Assembly (NCBI GenBank): GCA_964035575.1
Contig: OZ037890.1
Coordinates: 434,001 to 498,000, forward strand
DNA from: Rhynchopus sp. YZ270_cl-10
Taxonomy: Eukaryota; Euglenozoa; Diplonemea; Diplonemida; Diplonemidae
Direction: 5' to 3'
Length of the DNA: 64,000 nt
The notes beneath the pieces were generated by a model. That model made no database searches. It was not told the DNA's origin and saw only the letters and a program-made list of their open reading frames with translations. Of this stretch, positions 32,709 through 43,570 are shown piece after piece (the first letter of the stretch is position 1; every line of letters starts with the position of its first letter). The translations under genes were made by a program, and so were the position numbers.

Positions 32709-32756
32709 GAAAACTTGGTTGTTTTAGTGTAGACACCCGAAGATGAACTCCACTAT
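32709..32756. repeat. Dispersed stem-loop, type A
   Basis: GAAAACTTGGTTGTTTTAGTG, loop ACACCCGAAGATGAAC, then TCCACTA. Lies 11 nt past the stop codon of the gene at 32768, so probably in its 3' UTR. Confidence 0.8.
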
Positions 32757-32767
32757 ACTACACGCGT

Positions 32768-33268
32768 CTAAGTGATGCCGGAGTTACTCCATGCAATGCT
32801 CATGGCGGTTGTCGTCGTCCAGTCTCGATTGGGCGGCGGCGGCGGCACTGGCTTCCTGGCTGCAGTCAACCCACGGTCGGGTGGGGGCGGCGGCGGGGGC
32901 TTGTTCTTCAGCGCCTTGTGAGGCGTCTTGACCTTCCCACCGGTGGTGCACGTCATGGTGGGGGTCGCTGTTGTGGTGGCTCCTGCGGGGAAGCAGGCGC
33001 CGGGTGTCTCGTCTTCGGTGCAAGTCGCTGCTGCTGCTCGCACCAACATCGCAAGCGCTACGGCCCGCGGTGTCTCGTCATGTGGCGGTTGCACCGCCGT
33101 TTCCTCTTCTGCCACCTCTATCGTGAGCTGCGAGATCAGCCCCGATAGAGTGCATGCAGCTGACACCAGGTCGGCCGCAGCACACCACTTTTCCTCAGTC
33201 ACCGCCTCATCCATCATAGCCCGCGACTGAGCAATCGCCATATCATATCTCCTTAAAAGGAGAGTCAT
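32768..33268 (-). CDS. Small proline-rich uncharacterised protein
   Basis: 166 residues from MTLLLRRYDMAIAQSR. The first 65 residues look helical (Ala/Glu-rich, heptad-like, possibly a coiled coil or MIT-type helical hairpin). The remainder is Thr/Ala-rich with two polyproline runs (PPPPPPPD and PPPPPN), potential SH3/WW/profilin ligands. GC-rich codon use matches neighbouring genes, supporting a real gene. Family not recognised; a cytoskeletal or membrane-trafficking adaptor is only a guess. A longer frame upstream crosses A-runs and was rejected. Confidence 0.65.
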   Translation of the reverse strand: MTLLLRRYDMAIAQSRAMMDEAVTEEKWCAAADLVSAACTLSGLISQLTIEVAEEETAVQPPHDETPRAVALAMLVRAAAATCTEDETPGACFPAGATTTATPTMTCTTGGKVKTPHKALKNKPPPPPPPDRGLTAARKPVPPPPPNRDWTTTTAMSIAWSNSGIT

Positions 33269-33564
33269 ATTCGCGTGTAGTATGGTGGGAGAGGGCAAGC
33301 CCCCTCCCTTCCTCCTGTATGGGGGACTCCACTGGTGGGGACCAATGAAGTACAGAGTTTTTTTTTTTTTTTGTTGATTTTGCTGTCTATTGATTTGTGA
33401 CAATAGACAAACACCTGTCGTACAAAACAGGGTTGTTGCTTTTTTTCAAAAAAAAAGAAAAAAGAAGTGTTTGTTTGGATAGCACACGCAAACCCTGGCA
33501 TTTTGGCTTATTTTGTTTATTTGTCTGTATGTTTTCTTTTTTTTTTTTTTTTGTTAACTGCACC

Positions 33565-34171
33565 CAGGGGTTAAGTTAGCTTTTTTTTTTTCTCGCTGAG
33601 TCGGGTTTTCTGGGTTTTTTTCGATTTTTCTGGATTTTGCGAAAAATAACCAATCCCCTCCGCGAGCGCAGCGAGCGGGAAAATTTTAAGGTGCACCTCC
33701 GCGAGCGTAGCGAGCGAAAAAAAAATTCCGCGATTTTTGGGCAAAGTTCAAAAATCCCACCAAAAAATGGGGGGCTGGGGATTTTTGGATTTGTCCTAAC
33801 AATTTTGGAGCATAAATTTGAAGAACAGGACTGGTGTACCCCTCACCGACCTCAGTTCCCACGTCCTGCTTCACCCGCACTCTCGCAACACTAGTACTGA
33901 ACCCGAAGTTCGCCAGAGATCCCTGTTGCCTCTTCATATGAATAATTCCCAGTTCTGACCGGGGGTTTGTTTGGGTCGGGAGGATATTTTTTTTCTTAGA
34001 GGGTGGGGTGGGGGCTCCGCCCCCACCCCTACCCCACCTTCCCAGCCTACACCACCCAAAAATTTGGATTTTTTTTTTTCGGATTCCATTTTTTTTTTTT
34101 TTTTTTGAAAAACCCGAAAACCCGAAAACCGGGTTTTGAAAACCCAGAAACCCGCCCTAACTTAACCCCTG
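33565..34171. mobile_element. Non-autonomous hAT-like MITE, 607 bp
   Basis: Perfect terminal inverted repeats CAGGGGTTAAGTTAG and a perfect 8-bp duplication ACTGCACC (33557-33564 and 34172-34179). Subterminal motifs such as CCGCGAGCG...GCGAGCG repeat inside. No coding capacity. Confidence 0.94.
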
Positions 34172-35196
34172 ACTGCACCCGAACAACCTCTTTTTTTTTG
34201 CCTTTTTTTTTGTTGTTTGTTATTGACAAACACCTACCGGAGAATAAGAGCCATCTATCCTCAGTGTTACCCGAAGGTTATTAATACTAACATGACATAG
34301 ACACAAATGGTCCTACACTCAAGAAAGTAACTTTTTTTTTTTGAATTTGCTGTTCTTTTATTAATTTTATTTCTCTTCATTTTAAAGAAAAGCGCTGGGG
34401 GGGTGAGTGCAGCTGTACAATCACCACTCACTCTCTCTCTCCCCACCCTTTTTTTTTGGGGCGGGCCACACCAGGTAAAAGAAACTACGCAAAAGCAAAT
34501 GCATCGAAGACAACGTTACATCATCAAAATGGGAGGAAAGAAGATGTGGGGAATATAGGGGGGGATGGGGGCAGAGGGGGGAAGCCAAACGCAAAGTCAC
34601 CTGAAGTGATAAAAAGGTGCAAAAAAAAAATTTTTTTTTTGAGTGGGTAAAGGCAAGAACGATGTCGTGGTACAGCATCGCAAGGGGGTTATGTTTGGGG
34701 TTGGGTAATTTTCTTTGTAATTTTTTTTTAAATTTTTGTCTATCCCGGAATATTTATTTTCTGGAAACATAAAAAAAGACAAAAAATGAGTTTTCACATG
34801 ATTTTTTTTTTGACTTAAACACTGCCTTGTATTGCGCAACAATATTTCAAAAAAAGGGGGGGGGGATAATGTTCTTACAACTTGCAGAGGCTACTGAACA
34901 CTGCTTTCCGTCTGAATGCAAAAAAAAAAAGGCTATGCTAATAAACGCGAGAGAGAGGACGGCATGTAAAGCTTTCAACGCAGGAAGAACGATAGTTGGG
35001 AGGGAGAGAGGGGGTGGGAGGGTTGGTCTGGTGAGGACAGGTGGTAGTGTTGTGATACAAATAAGACTTCCACAAACACAGATGATACCACCAAAAAAGC
35101 CAAAATCCCATATTGTTTTGCCCCGGTCTTGAGACCAGATAATTTGACGCACCTTTAGCCCTATGAGACTGCAATTTTTATAATTTTTTTTTTTTT

Positions 35197-35244
35197 GAAA
35201 ACTTAAGTTGTATATTAGCGTAGACACAAGATGAGCTCCACTAT
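35197..35244. repeat. Dispersed stem-loop, type A, diverged
   Basis: GAAAACTTAAGTTGTATATTAG leads into GCGTAGACACAAGATGAGC and CTCCACTA; same layout as other type A copies. Confidence 0.7.
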
Positions 35245-35557
35245 TGGCTTGTTTTGGACCTAAAACCTGAACTTTTGGTTTTTTTTCTATTCTGCTTTCT
35301 CAATATTTCATATATTTTTTTTCCTTTCCCCTGGTTTTTGTATGTCCCCCAGGATCCAGGACCCGGTACCCTCCCCTATTTTGTTTTTTTTTTTCGAAAT
35401 TTTGAAAAAAGTAAAAAATAACAAGAGAGAAACAACACATATCGCAAAGTACGGTACTTTTTTTTACCAACACGAACAGAGAAGACCACGACGTGACCTG
35501 AGGCTAGAAACTACTAGGTGGGGAGGGAGGGTTGCGGGAGGAGAGGAAAGGCCTTCA

Positions 35558-37781
35558 TCATGACCCTTCAGGTGTGGCAAAGAAACTTGACCCAAGCGCT
35601 GCGATTGCAGAAATACGTTGGCTCGGCTCGTACCTGTGAATGAATGGTTGATAATAGTATTGAAAATTTTCTACAACCATCACCTAAAGACCGAAATGTA
35701 TTTGAGTAATAAGCCTAAGATGTGAAAAACACAGAAAAACCAAAGACCACGTTTCTGTTCTCATATTTTCAATCGAAAGATGGGGTTTTGTCCATCAGCG
35801 TCGTCTCCTCTTTGAGAATAAAATGATTAGACGACGAACCCCAGACCCTCTATTGTCTTGTCACCTCGAGAGAGGTGACAAGGGCAGAGCTTTGGGTTAT
35901 TTGAGTGATAAAATGTGAAACCCAGCAAAAAACATAATTGCGGGGGTTAAAGGAGAAAGAAAGTGAAGTTATTAATGCAGGCACCTCCGACTGACCCACG
36001 TACGATGCCAGGATGGATGAAAGAAAAAACTGACGAGAGAGGGGGAGAGGGGATACCTGAGGAACCGCTTGATCAGGTCGACACCTTCCTTGCCAAGCAT
36101 CTTGAACGGCACAGCCTCGAAGTACTCTCCGTGCGATCCGGGCTGTGTGGGAGAAGAGAGTGGGTGTGTGTTAAAAGCAGGTGTGGGTGGTTCCTAGAGC
36201 GTAACATCATATTGCACAAAAAGGGTGTGTGTGTGTGTGTGTTGGAAGAAAATTTTGAAAGGTGAATGTGCCTCTCGTGAACGCACATCTAAGAAGTGAT
36301 TGTTGGTCAGATTTGTTTTGTTTCTATTCATTTTTTATGATTATCTTCGTTTTCTTGAAGAATCTGCTATTTTAAAGAAACCCAATTTCAGGCTTGAAGA
36401 GGCTTGACGTCTTGAATGCTACATTCCCATTTCGTAAAAAAAAATATACCTTGTAGACAGGGAAGTTGTTCTCCTGGAGCATCTTGGAGTTCGGGTAGAG
36501 GTTCATGGACGGCCAGAGGGAGCCGTCTGGGGTGCCGAGGAATTTGAAGATCTTGCCGAGCTGGTCTGCGTCGGTCCTGCCTGTGACGAGGGCCTTGCCG
36601 GTGACCATTTCGCAGAAGATGCATCCCACCGCCCAAAGGTCGACACCAGGACCATAGGAGTTGCTTCCAAGGAGCACATCGGGTGCACGGTACCAGAGCG
36701 TGACGACCTCGCTAGTGAGCTTGTTCACAGGGATGCCACACGACTTACCCAGACCAAAGTCTGCCAGCTTCAACTCCCCAGTTGATTTGCGGATCAACAG
36801 GTTCTGTGGTTTCAGATCCCTGTGCAGCACGTTCCGGTGGTGGCAGTAGTGAATCGACATCAGCAGCTGCTTCATGAAGCTCCGCACCTGGTCCAGGGTG
36901 ACGTGCCCCTTGTTCGCATCGAGGTAGTTCCTCAGGTCCATGTCCAGGTATTCGAAGACTAGGGTGAGCTTCTTTTCGTTCAGATCGACGGTGTGCAGCT
37001 TCACGATGTTGGGGTGCTTCAGCTCTTTCAAAAGCGACACCTGGATAAGAGGTAAGATGGATAAGACGAGATAGACATACGCAAAGAGACGCTACGTGGC
37101 GATGGGATATTACTAATTACCAAATTAGGGGGTGATCCTTACGTGCGGATTGTACCGCGTAACGGTACATATGAAATCAGCTGCGGATAATTATTGCACC
37201 CACAGTGGCCGTGTATAGTACAGTGCAAGGAAAGGGGGCATACCTCTCTAATCGCAGTGCATGTGACACCCTCCTCCTCGTTGTCAAGGCGAATGCACTT
37301 AAGGGCAACAAGGTCACCAGTTTGGTTGTCCTTTGCCTTGTAGACAGTCCCGTAGGTGCCCTCTCCGATCTTCTCTTGTTTTGTGTATCTGTGCAGAGGG
37401 TAGAATGGGTGCAGAACGTGGTGACATTAGTATTTCAAGAAAAAAATTGACCATGTTCACTTCAGTGCAATACTTCGTAACGACAGATAACCGGGTTTTT
37501 TACACACACTAACAGATGTATTTGCGAGTCAAGACTTCATCATAGGAAATGAAAATATTGTGGTCTAGAAATTTACTACCAATATTTCTTTATAAAAAAG
37601 AGAAGTTGAAAGTGCAAACGCCTCACCGTTCATCGGCAGAGGCAGGCACTGGTTCTCCGCGGGTTAGCAAACCCTAGAGAGCACTTCATTGGTATGCACA
37701 CAGATATAAAAAAAAATGACATTCAATCACGTGGGAGCAATATGCATACCTTGCCATCCCTGTTGGCTGTGCGCTCGACAT
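35558..37781 (-). CDS. Cyclin-dependent kinase, five exons
   Basis: Exons 37750-37781, 37244-37388, 36450-37040, 36057-36142 and 35558-35633 join in frame to 309 aa. Ser/Thr kinase of the CDK1/2 group, driving the cell cycle with a cyclin. Seen: glycine loop GEGTYG with the inhibitory Thr-Tyr pair, ATP lysine in VALKCIR, C-helix [10 protein letters not shown] (a PSTAIRE variant), [14 protein letters not shown], and an activation loop with Thr in [12 protein letters not shown]. The C-lobe ends [14 protein letters not shown] and a short tail. Start [17 protein letters not shown] comes from splicing of a 32-bp first exon. All donors are GTAT. Introns 1, 3 and 4 hold stem-loops. Whether it is the main mitotic CDK cannot be told from sequence. 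Confidence 0.94.
35861..36012. repeat. Two hairpins in CDK intron 4
   Basis: An 11-bp perfect hairpin CTTGTCACCTC/GAGGTGACAAG around 35862-35891, and a type E relative at 35965-36012 (GGCA/TGCC stem) closely matching 23953-23998 in ODC intron 5. Confidence 0.7.
36254..36290. repeat. Dispersed stem-loop, type B, in CDK intron 3
   Basis: GGTGAATGTGCCTCTCGTG then AACGCACATC; stem GTGC/GCAC. Confidence 0.7.
37601..37652. repeat. Dispersed stem-loop, type E, in CDK intron 1
   Basis: GAAGTTGAAAGTGCAAACGC, CCTCACCG, and 3' arm GGCAGGCACT; outer stem AGTGC/GCACT and an inner GCCTC/GAGGC pairing. Confidence 0.72.
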
Positions 37782-38536
37782 GATGCAAGCGGGGGGTGTG
37801 GGTGACGAACCAAAAGGGAAGCGGCTCTGCTCTTCAAACAACACCCGCTTTGTCCCCCGCCCCGCTAATAGGCTTCTTCGGTTTTGGTTTCTTTTTTTCT
37901 TTTTCTTTTTTTTAACCCCTTCTTCTTCTTCTTTCTTCTTCTTGCGGGGGGTGTTGCTTGTTGTGTGTGTGTTCTTTCTTTTGTGTATCAACGTATTATC
38001 TCTGTCAGGTGGTGGTGATAGAGAGGCATGTGGTGCACACTTTGGGAAGGGGGCGAGGGAGAAGGAAAGAGAAATCAACGTTTGTTTGCTTGTTTTTGCA
38101 GTTCTTTTTTTTTTACGTTTTAAAAGGGGGAGAAACAGGATAACGAAAAGACTTTTTTTTTTTTTTTTGTCGCTCCCCCTAACGGCGCTTGTCTGACTTT
38201 TAAAAAAAAGTGAGTGTGGAGTACAAACACCACCTTCGGACACAGTCCGTGGGTCATAGACACAAAGGACACTGTTTTGCAAATGCACAGTCCCAGCTTG
38301 ATCTGGGTAGAGAGGGGCAAGGGGATGGAAACGGAAAAACTAAAAATACAGCATTTTTTCTTTTCTTCTTGTTTTTTATTTGTTTTTCCTTTTTTTTATT
38401 TTGCGTACGTCTGGTCCACGTTCTTACGAACGGCGCCGTAAATTGGAATAAAAAAAATATAATTGTAGTTTTGAAACATTCTGCTGTAAATATTGTATTT
38501 GAAATATTGAAGCAAAATGGTACGTTTTTTTTTTTT

Positions 38537-38583
38537 GAAAACTTGGTTGTATTAGTGTAGACACCCGAGAATGAACTCCACTA
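38537..38583. repeat. Dispersed stem-loop, type A
   Basis: Nearly identical to the copy at 26024: GAAAACTTGGTTGTATTAG, loop with ACACCCGAGAATG, then TCCACTA, preceded by a T run. Confidence 0.8.
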
Positions 38584-39001
38584 TTTTTTTTCTCCTATTC
38601 AACCCCCTTCCCATACATTTTCTGTGATAAAGAGGAGGGGGGAAGAAATAGTAACTCTGATAGGTAAGTAAAAGGAAAAAAGGTTTTTTCGTTGATTACC
38701 CTGTTTGAGGGGTGATTGGCGACCGTATCTGAGGAACTATTTCTCCTTTAAGCTACGCTTGTAGGAATAAGAAAAAGAAAATAAACTTGAGAGATGAATG
38801 GGCCCTCACTCGGGGACATATCTCTCGAAGAAAAACAAAAATGGTGACGTTTTTTTGTTGTTTTTTTTTTTGTTGTATTTTTTTTTTTTTTGGGAAACCA
38901 GAGAATGATATATTGAGTGTGAGACCATTGGTCTCAAAAAAAAAAATTTGAATTTGAAAAACAGAAGAGAAAGGTATAAAAAAAAATAAGGGGTTTTTTT
39001 T

Positions 39002-39043
39002 GAACGATGAACCTAAGCCTCTCGTGCTTAGCCACCTCGAAAA
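39002..39043. repeat. Dispersed stem-loop, type D
   Basis: CTAAGC (39013-39018) / GCTTAG (39026-39031) around CTCTCGT, then CCACCTCGAAAA; near-copy of 9559. Confidence 0.78.
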
Positions 39044-39516
39044 AATCTTATTAAAAAAAAAGGAGGGAAGAACAACAAAAGGGGTGGGAAAGGAGGTTCA
39101 CCTGAAGGAGAAAGAAAAAAAGTGAGGGGAGAAACCAAAACTGATTTCTTCGATCACGTTTTTTCATGTCAGGGAGAGAAAATAAAACTGAAAGGAAAAA
39201 CGCAACAAAAAAAAAAATAATTGAAAGATGGCATGGGTCATGCGAAGAGTACATGCAATCTTTCAACATTAAATGTAGGCATCAGCCGACAAATACATTT
39301 TGTTGTTTACAAAAACGTTTATTTATTTTGCTCAAGTTTTGCTTTTCCTTTGTTATTTTGCTTTTTTTTGCTTTCCTTGTCTTTTTTTACTCATTTTTTT
39401 TGTTCTGAAAAAATTGGAATAAATATCGTTTTCGTTTGGGCCTTGAAGCTGATCCACTGCATAGTCAACCTATCCAACTATTTCTTTTTCTTCTTCGAAA
39501 TGATGATTTAGCAGAA

Positions 39517-41643
39517 TCAGGCCGACACGGACAGCCACTTCTTCGACTTGGACCAACGGTCAACGAAGGCCTGGTTGTTCGGGATGAGGCACTTGATGTG
39601 ACCGACGGGGAAGAGGAGGAGGAGGAGGGACGACACCATGGGTGCTCCACCCTCGGTCGGCTTTCCGTCGTAGGTGGGGAACTGGACGTTGTAGGGGGGA
39701 AGCTCCCAGGTGGTGGCCTCGTAGTCGGCAGTGGACTCGACCTTGGAGGTGATGTCAAGCTTCTGCACGAGCTCGACAGCAGCAGTGTTGGCAGGGTCCA
39801 CCGACACGTGCACGCACTCTTTCGCGTTGGTGCACAGGTACGGCAGAAGGTATGTCGCAAGAGCGTCAATGCTGGTAGTGTCGCTCACACGCAGCACAGA
39901 CGCAGTGCCGCTCAGCGGGGGACGCTGCCATCCCGCAACAGCGGTACGCACGTGGTCAATGCCAGTGTTGTTGTGTGCGCCACAGGCGTCGTTCAAGAAG
40001 TCGAAGATGGTGCGCAGGTATCCACGGGTCGATGCGCTGGCAGCGTCACGCAGCACGTTCAGCTGCGCGAACTCAGCAGGGAAGGCAGCCTCACCAGCCT
40101 TCTTCAGGTAGTCCTCAGCGTACTCGGTGTTCATCGCTGCCACGGCGGAGGGCACAAGCACAGGGAACTTGGTGTACTTGGACAGAGTCGGGCGGGCGGG
40201 GAACTCACCGAACGCCTCCATCTCCTGCGGGCGTGCGCTCACGTTGAGGCCGGGTGCCTCGAGCGTTCCAAGGGTGTAGACGGTCATGGAGGTGCGCTCG
40301 AAGAGGTACTGCGCGACGTCGTCGTCACCGTTCACACACAGGGTGATGGGTCCGTTGCGCACCAACCACGCCGCAAGGCCGTCAAGGAACTTGGGGTCCT
40401 TCAGCTGCTCCTTGTTCTCGACACGGGTAACGTCGATGAATCCCTGACGCCACTTCTCGTCGATGGTGTCCTCGGGGAAGTGGTTGTTCACACGGTATGC
40501 GGCAGGCACACGGGGGTGGGCGGTGTAGGTCTTGTCCACACCTGCGGTGGTGGGGGCTCCCTTCAGGAATCCGTCGCAACGGAAACCAGCCTTGATGGAC
40601 TCGAGGGGCGACTCCATCATGTGCGCAGTGTCGTAGATCTTCTCACACTCATCAAGGGTGGCGCCGGGTGCGACCAAGTGGCGCACGTGGGTGCACTGTC
40701 CTGCGTTCTCAATGGTGCTCGAGATACGGACGGCCTCACGGGTCTTGTCGTTCAGCTCGGACACAACCATGGTGTTGGGTCCCACGGTGGCGGCCATCAG
40801 CTTGGGTGCAACCTCCTTGAGGAGGGCGGCCACCTCTCTGCTGCCGGTGAAGTGCATGGCAGACTCGGGGCAGTGGGAGAGAAGCTCTCTCTGCCCAGCG
40901 ACGTCGAGCGAGGCGTACGTGGCCATCTCCTTGGGGATACCGTGCTCAGCCATGAGCTCGCTGAGGCGAAGGAACCAGCGGTACATGTGCTGCGTGGTGT
41001 TGTTGCGGGAGAGGACGATGACCGGGACACCGACCTCGAGGTGGCGGAGGATCTTCTTCGAGAGGTCGAGGAAGTTCGAGAAGTTCGACACACACCCGAT
41101 GAAGGCGGGGGCACGGTTCACGACGACCTTGCCGGCCGCCTCGTCCTTGAGAAGCGCGTCGTTCATGCGACGCTCCACAACGCACGCCTGCGTCCACTCC
41201 TCAATCTCCGTGAATCCGTCCTGCTTCTTGAAGTCCATTGCCTGGTTTGCGATCAGGTGCGACGCGTCCTCAACAGCGAGGAAGGTGTCCTCAATCTTGC
41301 GTGCGGCCTCACGGTAGTCAACGACGGAGGTGTCGATGTTGTGGGCGTGCTTCTTGAGTGCGTCGAGCACGGGGCGGTCCGCGTGGATGATCTTACCGTT
41401 CTCGACGTTGAAGGCGTCGACGGTGGTGGCGGTGGTGCCGGTGGTGATCTTCTCTCCGTTGATGACGGTGGTGACGGGGTTGTTGTACCACTCCTGGCCA
41501 TCGAACTCGTCAAGGAGCGAGATCACACGCTTCTGGAACGGCTCCTTCGGGGGTGTCACGGGAAGGTTACCCAGGCACGCCCTCATGGTCGAGGTCGCGA
41601 ACCCGTACGTACGCTTCTGCTTCATGATGTTGCGTGCGGCCAT
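39517..41643 (-). CDS. Aldehyde-dehydrogenase-fold protein, probable pseudoenzyme
   Basis: 708 residues from MAARNIMKQKRTYGFATSTM, longer than the roughly 500 of classical ALDHs. Fold landmarks are readable: MHFTGSREVAALL matches the NAD-loop motif FTGSxxVG, and IENAGQCTHVRH matches the NxGQxC region. The usual ELGGK glutamate is replaced (the aligned stretch reads ATVGPNT). The catalytic cysteine position reads Thr, with Cys one residue earlier (GQCT instead of GQxC). Activity as a dehydrogenase is therefore doubtful. The N-terminal 20 residues, with Arg/Lys and few acids, could target mitochondria. The C-terminal 120 residues have no assigned domain. An upstream AG acceptor (CTGCACCACAG) precedes the ATG by 24 nt. 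Gene certain; role unknown. Confidence 0.82.
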   Translation of the reverse strand: MAARNIMKQKRTYGFATSTMRACLGNLPVTPPKEPFQKRVISLLDEFDGQEWYNNPVTTVINGEKITTGTTATTVDAFNVENGKIIHADRPVLDALKKHAHNIDTSVVDYREAARKIEDTFLAVEDASHLIANQAMDFKKQDGFTEIEEWTQACVVERRMNDALLKDEAAGKVVVNRAPAFIGCVSNFSNFLDLSKKILRHLEVGVPVIVLSRNNTTQHMYRWFLRLSELMAEHGIPKEMATYASLDVAGQRELLSHCPESAMHFTGSREVAALLKEVAPKLMAATVGPNTMVVSELNDKTREAVRISSTIENAGQCTHVRHLVAPGATLDECEKIYDTAHMMESPLESIKAGFRCDGFLKGAPTTAGVDKTYTAHPRVPAAYRVNNHFPEDTIDEKWRQGFIDVTRVENKEQLKDPKFLDGLAAWLVRNGPITLCVNGDDDVAQYLFERTSMTVYTLGTLEAPGLNVSARPQEMEAFGEFPARPTLSKYTKFPVLVPSAVAAMNTEYAEDYLKKAGEAAFPAEFAQLNVLRDAASASTRGYLRTIFDFLNDACGAHNNTGIDHVRTAVAGWQRPPLSGTASVLRVSDTTSIDALATYLLPYLCTNAKECVHVSVDPANTAAVELVQKLDITSKVESTADYEATTWELPPYNVQFPTYDGKPTEGGAPMVSSLLLLLFPVGHIKCLIPNNQAFVDRWSKSKKWLSVSA

Positions 41644-42801
41644 CGTAGTGCTTTTGTTGTTGATATCCTGTGGTGCAGTGGGTAGTGTAGGAGGTGTAGG
41701 AGGGTACGGGAGAGAAATGGGTAGGGTCGAAAAAGGATTCGCTATTGTATTGTTCGTCTGTTTCATTCAATCGACGAAGTGGTTTGTGTTCGTGTGTTCG
41801 TGTGGTATTTTTTTTTATTTTGCAATTTTTTTTGAATAATTGTAATAATCGAGAGCAATGGGAAGGAAGTGCGAAAAAAAAATTCAGGTGCAAGCCTCGT
41901 AGTGCTGAGTCACCTTTTTAAAAACAAAGGGCCTCTGGATGCGAAGGCATTGACGCCTTCCAGTAGTCTTTTCGAGCCGCAGAGTGTTGCACCTTTTCAG
42001 AGTTGTGTGTATGAGCGGAAATAGTAAGGCACTTGACCTTGACGTGCTGGGTCACCAAAAAAAAAAAGGGGCGCTTGAAAATACAAACGCCTTCGCCGAC
42101 GTTATGCATCCGAAATGGTCCAGCCCATTACGGTTGATCGCCGTGTATGAACGTTGGGAAGGGGGGAGTGGGGGTTTGTTAGTCTGTGGATAGAACGAAA
42201 AATAAAAAAACACCATTTCTCTCCGTGCGGGAGAGGAAAAAGGGTGGGTAGCGAAGATGTCTGCGAACCAACGAACCGAACGGAATGCCGAAGGAAGGAG
42301 GGGGGGAGAAAAAAGCAAATGATTGACTAGTGACGGGGTGTTGGTAGTCAATATTTAAGACAAATAGGTCGGTGTTGGCGTGAAACAAATCTTTTGTGAA
42401 ATTTATGAAATTTCATCAGAAACAACAAAAAAAAAAATCTGTTTGACAGAGTTACAGGAGACCGGTCTGCCTTTTTGAGGGATTTGATGACAACTTTTAC
42501 CATGTTTACAACAGATGCTTGATTATTTAGAAAAAAAAAAAAAAATGCAGCTTGAGTTGAAGGAAGCATATTGTTTTTTTGGGAGATCGAAAAAAAAAGT
42601 CAGTGTGAAGACTCACTGAAGCGGAGAAAAAAAATCAATTTGCAAAAATCTTTTAACACACAAAACAATAAAACAACGATGCTTTTTTGGATGTGTTTCT
42701 AATATTTGCAAAAAGGTATCAAGCAAAGTCAGGAAATCTTTGCATAATAAAAACACTGTACAAGGTGGCTACATTATTCTAATGATTGTATCAAACAAAA
42801 A

Positions 42802-42899
42802 GGTGAAGTTGATAACGTGCCTACACTTCTTGGATGCAGGCACGTGGAGGAAAAAGTTGGATTGAAATACAAAAGACCTCTTTTGGTAATGTATCTTGG
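42802..42899. repeat. Adjacent type E-like and type C stem-loops
   Basis: Perfect ACGTGCCT/AGGCACGT stem at 42802-42847 led by GTGAAGTTGATA, followed by ATTGAAATACAAAAGACC...GTATCTTGG (type C) at 42861-42899. Confidence 0.7.
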
Positions 42900-43454
42900 G
42901 GGAAAAAATTGGGATTTGTTTGTGCACTCAAAAAAAAGCAGAGTACAAAATGAAACCTTGCTGTATCAGATCTACGAAGCAATAGTGTGGATTACCCCCC
43001 CAAAAAAAAAGAAGGTTTCGCTCAATTTACACAAAAAAATTGCAATACACACACACACAAAAAGGGGGGGATGACAATTGCAGTGAACGCAAAACCCCTG
43101 AGGTAGAAAACACCTGCTAACAGGGCAAAGTCGTGAAATGGATATTTGGTGCTCCTGCCTTGGAAAAAGGCTGACGTCCTTTAACAGGCAAGGGTTAAAA
43201 AGTAAGTAAAAAAAGGGGGAAATGGTTGGTTCTCTCTGTTTTGCTAGGGTTGCAGGGGGTTGGACCAAGCTTATATTCAAACAAGAACCAAAATAAAACA
43301 CGTAAAGTTGAAAGTGCGAATGTCTGGGATGCACCGGCTGTCTGGGACAACTACATTCAGCGTTCACACGGGGAGAGGTTGTTCACGTTACAGTCTGACT
43401 CCCTTACCCAGAGCGGGAGGGCATCAAAAAAAGGGGGGAACTAGTACTTTATGA

Positions 43455-43570
43455 CCCGCCCCGAGGGCCGGTTTATGGCCCCGAGGGCACCCAAAAACGC
43501 CCCGAGGGCCCGTAGGGCCCGAGGGGCGTTTTTGGGTGCCCGAGGGCCATAAACCGGCCCGAGGGCGGGC
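43455..43570. repeat. 116-bp near-perfect palindrome
   Basis: Arms of about 57 bp (CCCGCCCCGAGGGCCGG...) separated by one to three bases, with only a few mismatches; GC-rich in an AT-rich spacer. It forms the left end of a larger TIR element. Confidence 0.9.

Larger units (their letters stand above)
33269..35557. other. Gene-free spacer with hAT-like element and type A stem-loop
   Basis: 2.3 kb upstream of the proline-rich gene and downstream of the CDK. Contains the element at 33565-34171, a type A stem-loop at 35197-35244 (TTAGCG, loop, CTCCACTA) and homopolymer tracts. No gene. Confidence 0.6.
37782..39516. other. Gene-free spacer with several stem-loops
   Basis: 1.7 kb between CDK exon 1 and the ALDH-like stop codon. 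It holds type A (38537-38583), a type B relative with a 7-bp stem GAGAGAT/ATCTCTC (38786-38827), a perfect palindrome GAGACCATTGGTCTC near 38920, and type D (39002-39043). No gene. Confidence 0.6.

Noticed and set aside
39436-41685. 749-codon plus-strand ORF opposite the ALDH-like gene
   Set aside because: The minus frame has ALDH motifs; the plus frame is Val/Gly/Leu-rich with no recognisable domain and is explained by antisense codon bias.
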